Notes under the pieces: generated by a model
What the model saw: the letters and a program-made list of their open reading frames with translations, nothing else
The model's database searches: none
Told to the model about the DNA's origin: nothing
Source of the DNA: TMED26 sp002694075
GTDB lineage: Bacteria > Pseudomonadota > Alphaproteobacteria > Thalassobaculales > Thalassobaculaceae
DNA length: 37,363 bases
Assembly (NCBI GenBank): GCA_036160575.1
Contig: JAYYDT010000055.1
Coordinates: 1-37,363 of the forward strand
Reading direction: 5' to 3'
Position numbers and translations under genes: made by a program
Part shown: piece by piece, positions 31,703 through 37,363 of the stretch
Position numbering within the stretch: position 1 is the stretch's first letter
How the letters are laid out: the number at the start of each line of letters is the position of its first letter

Positions 31703-32866
31703 ATGAGCGGCGCTCCGCATGGCGCGACGGCCGCCTTGGTCTTGACCGATGGCACGGTGTTTTGGGGGCGTGGAATCGGCGCCGCCGAGACCCGCGTCGG
31801 CGAAGTTTGCTTCAACACATCGATGACCGGCTATCAGGAAATCCTGACCGACCCTTCCTACGCCGGCCAATTGATCACCTTCACCTTTCCGCATATCGGC
31901 AATGTCGGCACCAATGGCGCCGACATCGAAACCGTCAATCCGGCGGCCTTGGGGCTGATCTCCCGCGCCGAGGTCACGCCCGCCTCCAATCATCGGGCCG
32001 AAAGCGATTTGCACACCTGGCTGACCCGTCACCGGATGCCGGGGTTGACCGGCGCCGACACCCGCCGGCTGACCCGCCGCATTCGCGATGGCGGGGCGCC
32101 GATCGGCGCGCTTCAGCATGCGCCCGACGGCCATTTCAATATTGACGATTTGCGGGCGCAAGCGACCGCTTGGCCCGGTCTCGCCGGTATGGATTTGGCC
32201 ATCACCGTTAGTTGCCGGCAGAGTTACAGTTGGACCGAGGGGCCGTGGCATTTCGGCGCCGAGAGTGATGGTTACGCCACCGGCGACGATTTGCCCTTCC
32301 ATGTCGTCGCCCTCGATTTCGGCGCCAAACACAACATCTTGCGCAGTCTCGTGGCGGTCGGCTGCAGGGTCACGGTGATGCCCGCCGACAGCGACGCCGA
32401 CAGCGTGCTGGGGCAAGAGCCGGACGGTATTTTCCTCGCCAACGGACCTGGCGACCCGGCGGCGACGGGCGCCTACGCGGTGCCGACCATCCGCCGTCTG
32501 ATCGACAGCGGCAAACCGATTTTCGGGATTTGCCTTGGCCATCAGATGCTGGCCCTGGCGTTGGGCGCGCGCACCGAAAAAATGGATCGCGGGCATCGCG
32601 GCGGCAATCATCCGGTCCAGGACCTGACCACCGGCAAGGTCGAGATCACCAGTCAAAACCATGGCTTCGTGGTCAGCGAAACCGATTTACCCGGCGACTT
32701 GGAAGTCACGCATCGCTCGCTTTTCGACGGCTCGATCGAGGGCTTGGCGGTCAAGGGCCGGCCGATCTTTTCCGTGCAATATCACCCTGAAGCCTCGCCG
32801 GGGCCACGCGACAGTCAATACCTGTTCGCGCGTTTCGCCGATCTGCTTCGCCAAGCTCGCGGTTAA
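31703..32866 (+). CDS. carA: Carbamoyl-phosphate synthase, small (glutaminase) subunit
   Basis: A 387-residue glutaminase subunit that hydrolyses glutamine and channels ammonia to CarB for carbamoyl phosphate, used in arginine and pyrimidine synthesis. The N-terminal CarA domain is seen in ALVLTDGTVFWGRGIGAA, CFNTSMTGYQEILTDPSYAG and HIGNVGTNGADIE; the class I glutamine amidotransferase domain has FLANGPGDPAA, the nucleophile Cys277 in FGICLGHQMLALA, and His361 and Glu363 in QYHPEASPGP. The ATG at 31703 gives the usual N-terminus; a GTG at 31598 would add a basic, unrelated 35 residues and is rejected, although no strong ribosome-binding site precedes 31703. carB follows after three bases. 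Confidence 0.96.
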   Translation: MSGAPHGATAALVLTDGTVFWGRGIGAAETRVGEVCFNTSMTGYQEILTDPSYAGQLITFTFPHIGNVGTNGADIETVNPAALGLISRAEVTPASNHRAESDLHTWLTRHRMPGLTGADTRRLTRRIRDGGAPIGALQHAPDGHFNIDDLRAQATAWPGLAGMDLAITVSCRQSYSWTEGPWHFGAESDGYATGDDLPFHVVALDFGAKHNILRSLVAVGCRVTVMPADSDADSVLGQEPDGIFLANGPGDPAATGAYAVPTIRRLIDSGKPIFGICLGHQMLALALGARTEKMDRGHRGGNHPVQDLTTGKVEITSQNHGFVVSETDLPGDLEVTHRSLFDGSIEGLAVKGRPIFSVQYHPEASPGPRDSQYLFARFADLLRQARG

Positions 32867-32869
32867 CCG

Positions 32870-35800
32870 ATGCCCAAACGTAGCGATATCTCATCAATCC
32901 TGATCATCGGCGCCGGCCCCATCGTCATTGGACAGGCCTGTGAATTCGATTACTCCGGGGCGCAGGCGTGCAAAGCGCTGCGCGAAGAAGGTTTCCGGGT
33001 CATTCTGGTCAACTCCAATCCGGCGACGATCATGACCGATCCGGATTTGGCCGATCGAACCTATGTCGAACCAATCACGCCGGAAATGCTGACTCGCATC
33101 ATCGAGCGTGAAAAACCCGATGCCCTGCTGCCGACCATGGGCGGGCAAACCGCCCTTAACACCGCCATCGCGCTGGCCCGCGCCGGGGTGCTGGAACGCC
33201 ATGGCGTGGAATTGATCGGCGCCGATTTGGAGGCCATCGAAAAGGCCGAGGATCGTTTGAAGTTTCGCGCAGCCATGGATGCCATCGGCTTGGAGAGCCC
33301 TCGCTCGCGCCTGGTCTCCTGCCCGCCGCCGGCCGAAGGCGACAAAGAGACCGTCGGCGCCCGTGAGCGGCGTATTCAAGACGGCGTGGCCAGCGCCTTC
33401 GAAGCGCTGGACGCGGTCGGGCTGCCGGCGATTATTCGCCCCTCCTTCACCTTGGGCGGGCAAGGCGGCGGGATCGCTTACAACCAAGACGAATTCGACA
33501 CCATCGTGCGCAACGGCTTACGCCTGTCGCCGGTGGGAGAAATCCTGATCGAGGAATCGGTGCTCGGTTGGAAAGAGTTTGAGATGGAGGTGGTGCGCGA
33601 CCGGGTCGACAATTGCATCATCGTTTGCTCGATCGAGAACCTCGATCCGATGGGTATTCACACCGGCGATTCCATCACCATCGCCCCCGCCCTGACACTG
33701 ACCGATAAGGAATATCAGCGCCTGCGCGACGCCTCCATCGCGGTGCTGCGGGAAATTGGCGTCGATACCGGCGGTTCCAACGTTCAGTTCGCGATCAATC
33801 CGGCCAATGGCCGCCTGGTGATTATCGAGATGAACCCCAGGGTTAGCCGTTCTTCGGCCCTGGCCTCCAAAGCGACCGGCTTTCCGATCGCCAAGATCGC
33901 CGCCAAACTGGCGGTCGGCTTCACCCTCGATGAATTGGACAACGACATCACCGGCGTCACGCCGGCCAGTTTCGAGCCAACCATCGATTACGTGGTCACC
34001 AAAATCCCGCGTTTCACCTTTGAGAAATTTCCGGGCGCCGAAGCCAGCCTGACCACCGCCATGAAATCCGTTGGCGAAGCCATGGCGATTGGCCGAACCT
34101 TTCAGGAATCGTTACAAAAAGCGCTGCGGTCGATGGAAACCGGACTCGATGGCTTGGACCCGGTGGCCCTGCCCGGCCTCGACGAGGGGGAGGCCGGCGT
34201 CGGCGCCATTCAGGCCATTTTGCGTGAACCGTCGCCGGACCGCCTGCTGCGGGTCGGCGAGGCCTTTCGCCGCGGCCTGACGGTCGACCAGGTGCATGAA
34301 GCGACCTCCGTCGACCGCTGGTTTCTGCGCCAAATCGCCGATTTGATCGCGGCCGAGGGCCGGCTCGCCCGCGACGGCCTGCCAACCGCGGCCGGCGATT
34401 TTCTCGCGGTCAAAAAAATGGGCTTTTCAGACGCTCGCCTGGGCGCGTTGATCGGCCAAGCCGCCGCCGCCGTGACCGCCACTCGCCACCGTCTTGGCCT
34501 GCACCCGGTTTACAAGCGGATTGACACCTGCGCCGCCGAATTCGCCTCGCGCACCCCCTATCTCTATAGCTGTTACGAGGGGGGGCCGGGCGATGGCGAA
34601 TGCGAGGCCGAACCCAGCGACCGGCGCAAAGTGATCATCCTCGGCGGTGGCCCCAACCGCATCGGCCAAGGGATCGAATTCGACTATTGCTGCGTGCACG
34701 CCGCCTATGCCCTGGCCGAGGCCGGGTTTGAAACGATCATGGTCAATTGCAATCCGGAAACCGTGTCGACCGATTACGACACCTCCGACCGCTTGTATTT
34801 TGAGCCGCTGACCGCCGAGGATGTCGTCGAACTTTCCCGTGTCGAGCAGCGCCGTGGCACATTGGCCGGGGTGATTGTGCAGTTTGGCGGTCAGACGCCG
34901 CTAAAATTGGCGCAAGCCTTGGAGGCCGCGCAAATCCCCATCCTCGGCACCGCGCCCGACGCCATCGACCTGGCCGAAGACCGCGCGCGCTTTCAAAAAC
35001 TGCTGCGCAGCCTCGATCTTCGCCAACCCGCGAATGGCACCGCCACCAGCGGCGAAGAGGCCGAACGGGTGGCTGAGGAAATTGGCTATCCGGTGGTCAT
35101 TCGGCCGTCCTACGTGCTTGGCGGGCGAGCGATGGAGATCGTTCATGACGTCGACCAGTTACGCCGCTATATGACCACCGCCGTCCAGGCTTCCGGCGAT
35201 AACCCGGTGCTCATCGACAGTTTCCTGAGTCACGCCATCGAAATCGACGTCGACGCGATCAGCGACGGCGAGGCGGTCGAAATCGCCGGCATCATGGAAC
35301 ATATCGAAGAAGCCGGCATCCATTCCGGCGACAGCGCCTGTTCCTTGCCGCCGCAATCGCTGGACGCGGCGACCCTGGACAACTTGCGCCGGCAAACCGA
35401 ACAATTGGCCCAGGGTCTCAACGTCGTCGGCCTGATGAACATTCAATTCGCAATCAAGGACGGGCATGTCTTTTTGCTGGAAGTCAATCCGCGGGCCAGC
35501 CGCACCGTGCCCTTCGTCGCCAAAGCCACCGGCGTGCCGGTGGCGAAAATCGCGGCCCGCGTGATGGCTGGCGAAAAGCTCGCCGACTTCGACCTGACCA
35601 CCCGCCAGACCGATCATGTCGCGGTCAAGGAAGCGGTCTTCCCGTTCTCTCGCTTCCCCGGGGTCGACATCATCCTCGGCCCGGAGATGAAATCCACCGG
35701 CGAGGTCATGGGCATCGACACCACCTTCGCCAAAGCCTTCGCGAAAAGCCAAATCGGCGCCGGCACCCATTTGCCGACCGAAGGGCGAGTCTTCATCTCG

Positions 35801-36217
35801 GTGAAGGATGCGGACAAACAAGCGTTCATCGCCATCGCCGGCGATTTGGCCGGCGCCGGTTTCCACTTGGCGGCCACCAGCGGCACCGCCGCCACTCTGC
35901 GCGCCCATGGCCTGGAGGTCGAAAGCGTGCACAAGGTGTTGGAGGGGGTGCGGCCGAACGTGGTCGACCGCATGGTTTCCGGCGAGATCGATTTGGTCCT
36001 CAACACCACCGAGGGCGCCAAGGCTATCGCCGATAGTTTCAGCTTGCGTCAGGCCGCGTTGACGCACAGTATTCCGTACTATACGACCGTGGAGGGTGCG
36101 CGCGCGGCGGTGAAAGCTATTCAAACGTTGGGGTCCGGTAGCCTTGACGTTCAGCCTTTGCAATTCTATCTCAATGGATCGTTTGGATTATCACCGGGGC
36201 CTTTGGCCGGGCGGTGA
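32870..36217 (+). CDS. carB: Carbamoyl-phosphate synthase, large subunit
   Basis: A 1115-residue synthetase subunit, somewhat longer than the roughly 1070 residues of E. coli CarB, partly through an insertion near residue 150-170 (PPPAEGDKETVGARERR). It has two homologous ATP-grasp halves: the first opens ILIIGAGPIVIGQACEFDYS and contains PAIIRPSFTLGGQGGGIAYN; the second opens VIILGGGPNRIGQGIEFDYC and contains PVVIRPSYVLGGRAMEIV. An oligomerisation domain lies between, and a methylglyoxal-synthase-like allosteric domain follows from about residue 980 (RVFISVKDADKQAFIAIAG, IDLVLNTTEGAKA). The first half makes carbamate from bicarbonate and ammonia, the second phosphorylates it. The ATG lies three bases after the carA stop. 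Confidence 0.97.
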   Translation: MPKRSDISSILIIGAGPIVIGQACEFDYSGAQACKALREEGFRVILVNSNPATIMTDPDLADRTYVEPITPEMLTRIIEREKPDALLPTMGGQTALNTAIALARAGVLERHGVELIGADLEAIEKAEDRLKFRAAMDAIGLESPRSRLVSCPPPAEGDKETVGARERRIQDGVASAFEALDAVGLPAIIRPSFTLGGQGGGIAYNQDEFDTIVRNGLRLSPVGEILIEESVLGWKEFEMEVVRDRVDNCIIVCSIENLDPMGIHTGDSITIAPALTLTDKEYQRLRDASIAVLREIGVDTGGSNVQFAINPANGRLVIIEMNPRVSRSSALASKATGFPIAKIAAKLAVGFTLDELDNDITGVTPASFEPTIDYVVTKIPRFTFEKFPGAEASLTTAMKSVGEAMAIGRTFQESLQKALRSMETGLDGLDPVALPGLDEGEAGVGAIQAILREPSPDRLLRVGEAFRRGLTVDQVHEATSVDRWFLRQIADLIAAEGRLARDGLPTAAGDFLAVKKMGFSDARLGALIGQAAAAVTATRHRLGLHPVYKRIDTCAAEFASRTPYLYSCYEGGPGDGECEAEPSDRRKVIILGGGPNRIGQGIEFDYCCVHAAYALAEAGFETIMVNCNPETVSTDYDTSDRLYFEPLTAEDVVELSRVEQRRGTLAGVIVQFGGQTPLKLAQALEAAQIPILGTAPDAIDLAEDRARFQKLLRSLDLRQPANGTATSGEEAERVAEEIGYPVVIRPSYVLGGRAMEIVHDVDQLRRYMTTAVQASGDNPVLIDSFLSHAIEIDVDAISDGEAVEIAGIMEHIEEAGIHSGDSACSLPPQSLDAATLDNLRRQTEQLAQGLNVVGLMNIQFAIKDGHVFLLEVNPRASRTVPFVAKATGVPVAKIAARVMAGEKLADFDLTTRQTDHVAVKEAVFPFSRFPGVDIILGPEMKSTGEVMGIDTTFAKAFAKSQIGAGTHLPTEGRVFISVKDADKQAFIAIAGDLAGAGFHLAATSGTAATLRAHGLEVESVHKVLEGVRPNVVDRMVSGEIDLVLNTTEGAKAIADSFSLRQAALTHSIPYYTTVEGARAAVKAIQTLGSGSLDVQPLQFYLNGSFGLSPGPLAGR

Positions 36218-36270
36218 CATGATGACAGCGTGCCCGCGCAGCGGTGTGCGATCCAGCCGGGAAAGCGCGA

Positions 36271-36293
36271 CGCGGTGTTAATAGGTTACCGCG
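36271..36293. promoter_or_regulatory. Inverted repeat upstream of greA
   Basis: CGCGGT (36271-36276) and ACCGCG (36288-36293) are exact reverse complements around 11 AT-richer bases, 35 bases before the greA ATG, in the 110-base carB-greA gap. It could be an operator or a leader hairpin. No T-run follows, so it is not a standard terminator for carB. Confidence 0.35.
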
Positions 36294-36327
36294 CCATGGC
36301 AAGAATTTAAGGCGAGGGAACACAAAA

Positions 36328-36807
36328 ATGGAAAAAATTCCATTCACCTCGGACGGTCTGGCGGTTCTGCAGGCCGAGTTGAAACAGTTGAAAACGGTTG
36401 AACGCCAGGCGGTCATCAAGGCCATCGCGGAGGCGCGCGAGCATGGCGATTTGTCGGAAAACGCGGAATACCACGCAGCCCGCGACCGGCAGAGTTTCAT
36501 CGAGGGACGAGTCGGCGAGTTGGAGGACATCATCTCGCGCGCCGAGGTCATCAACACCGCCAAGCTGTCCGGCGAAACAGTCACTTTTGGCACCACCGTC
36601 GCCTTGGCCGATGAGGACACCGACGAGGAATCGACCTATACCATTGTCGGCCCCTACGAGGCGGATATCGAACGCGGGTTGATTTCCACCTCCTCGCCCA
36701 TTGCCCGCGCCCTGATCGGCAAGCGCGTGAGCGACAGCGTCGAGGTGGCTACCCCGCGCGGCACACGCAGCTACGAAATTTTATCGATCAAGGTGGTTAG
36801 CGGTTAA
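36328..36807 (+). CDS. greA: Transcription elongation factor GreA
   Basis: A 159-residue cleavage factor that enters the RNA polymerase secondary channel and stimulates transcript cleavage in backtracked complexes. The N-terminal coiled coil carries the acidic tip EHGDLSENAEYHAARDRQ, with the functional Asp41 and Glu44; the C-terminal FKBP-like domain includes GTTVALADEDTDEESTYTIVG and SPIARALIGKRVSDSVEV. The ATG at 36328 has GAGGGA about nine bases upstream; the frame is open to 36244 but the added residues are not family-like. It follows carB on the same strand and ends eight bases before the convergent GMC oxidoreductase gene. Confidence 0.96.
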   Translation: MEKIPFTSDGLAVLQAELKQLKTVERQAVIKAIAEAREHGDLSENAEYHAARDRQSFIEGRVGELEDIISRAEVINTAKLSGETVTFGTTVALADEDTDEESTYTIVGPYEADIERGLISTSSPIARALIGKRVSDSVEVATPRGTRSYEILSIKVVSG

Positions 36808-36815
36808 GCCACGCC

Positions 36816-37363
36816 CTAGCGCTGTTGGCTGTGCCAGGCCGGATGAATCCACACCGCCGCCGCCGACGGCGCCAAGGGCGCCCGGCCGCGTAGTTGGTCA
36901 GCCAGCTTTTCCGCCATCATGATCGTTGGCGCGTTCAGGTTGCCGGACACGATCGACGGCATGATCGACGCGTCGATCACTCGCAGCCCGGCAAGGCCAT
37001 GGACCTGGCCGGCGCCATCGACGACCGCCGTGCCATCGCTCGTTGGCCCCATTTTGCACGTACAGGACGGATGGTAGGCGCTTTCGCCATGGGCGCGCAC
37101 AAAAGCGTCGATCTCATCATCGCTGGTCACCTCGGGACCGGGCGCGAGTTCGTCGCCGCGGAACGGGTCGAAGGCCGCCTGGGCGAAAATCTCGCGCGTT
37201 AGGCGCACACCCGCGCGCATGGCTTGGCGGTCGCTCTCGGTGGCCATGTAGTTGAAGCGAATCTCCGGCGGCCGGCGCGGGTTATCGTCGATGATCGCCA
37301 CCCTGCCCGTTGACGTCGGCCGCATCGGACCGACATGCGCTTGGAAGCCATGGCCATGGCGTG
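36816..37363 (-). CDS. GMC oxidoreductase, choline dehydrogenase-like, C-terminal part (partial, right edge)
   Basis: About 182 C-terminal residues are visible; the N-terminal FAD-binding domain is outside the window. The region carries the GMC C-terminal signature: HGFQAHVGPMRPTSTGRV, RAGVRLTREIFAQAAFDPFR, the catalytic histidine in ESAYHPSCTCKMGPTSDGTA, and GLRVIDASIMPSIVSGNLNA followed by PTIMMAEKLAD with the second catalytic position (Asn). The YHPSCTCKMG and MRPTS motifs are those of the BetA choline dehydrogenase group, which oxidises choline to betaine aldehyde, but other alcohol dehydrogenases of the family share them, so I withhold the symbol. The reading frame is uninterrupted to the window edge. 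It is convergent with greA. Confidence 0.9.
   Translation of the reverse strand, partial: RHGHGFQAHVGPMRPTSTGRVAIIDDNPRRPPEIRFNYMATESDRQAMRAGVRLTREIFAQAAFDPFRGDELAPGPEVTSDDEIDAFVRAHGESAYHPSCTCKMGPTSDGTAVVDGAGQVHGLAGLRVIDASIMPSIVSGNLNAPTIMMAEKLADQLRGRAPLAPSAAAVWIHPAWHSQQR

Noticed and set aside
36096..36217. Hairpin-like CACCG...CGGTG sequence at the end of carB as a terminator
   Set aside because: It lies inside the carB coding sequence and lacks a T-run; greA follows on the same strand, so no terminator is supported.
26879..36807. The yqeY-dnaG-rpoD and carA-carB-greA arrangement as something novel
   Set aside because: It is a familiar conserved gene order in alphaproteobacteria and carries no unusual insertion.

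Overview
The window is GC-rich chromosomal DNA, almost certainly from an alphaproteobacterium (Rhodospirillales-like; the order is inferred, not proven). The grounds are the yqeY-dnaG-rpoD block divergent from carA-carB-greA, the psd-pssA pair, a monomeric-type NADP isocitrate dehydrogenase, and dense gene packing with many ATGA/TGATG stop-start overlaps. I see no tRNA, rRNA, CRISPR array, insertion sequence or phage gene.

Layout. 1-482: 5' part of glutamine-dependent NAD synthase (minus), running off the left edge. 625-2327: a translationally coupled pair, a DxD glycosyltransferase-like protein and an FkbM-type methyltransferase. 2442-12673: a tight seven-gene plus-strand operon encoding an SDR oxidoreductase, hydantoinase/oxoprolinase A and B subunits, an AtuA-type (DUF1446) protein, its separately encoded C-terminal ferredoxin-like domain, a molybdopterin-binding hydroxylase large subunit, and a ThDP-dependent enzyme. 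It looks like a catabolic pathway for an unidentified substrate and is the most interesting part of the window. 12815-17079: RND efflux adaptor and permease. 17072-19798 (minus): a LysM/Ig-like envelope protein, phosphatidylserine decarboxylase and phosphatidylserine synthase. 19908-22271: LOG-family nucleosidase, VOC protein and isocitrate dehydrogenase with a terminator. 22331-25847 (minus): MmgE/PrpD protein, PaaK-like CoA ligase and TauE/SafE permease, overlapping one another, so a second acid-metabolism operon. 26154-26780: an orphan NarL/LuxR response regulator. 26879-31421 (minus): rpoD, dnaG and yqeY, the macromolecular-synthesis block. 31703-36807: carA, carB and greA. 36816-37363 (minus): C-terminal part of a choline-dehydrogenase-like GMC oxidoreductase, cut by the right edge.

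How the genes work together. The housekeeping genes (NAD synthesis, phospholipid head-group synthesis, carbamoyl phosphate, replication and transcription initiation) flank two accessory catabolic operons. In the larger one, the molybdenum hydroxylase, ATP-dependent HyuA/HyuB enzyme, AtuA pair, SDR and ThDP lyase or decarboxylase could form consecutive oxidation, ring-opening or carboxylation, and C-C cleavage steps. No substrate can be read from sequence alone and no dedicated regulator is encoded beside it, but a perfect 7-1-7 palindrome sits in the gap before its first gene. Starts were often moved inward from the longest open frame, on the basis of ribosome-binding sites, stop-start overlaps and family N-termini.
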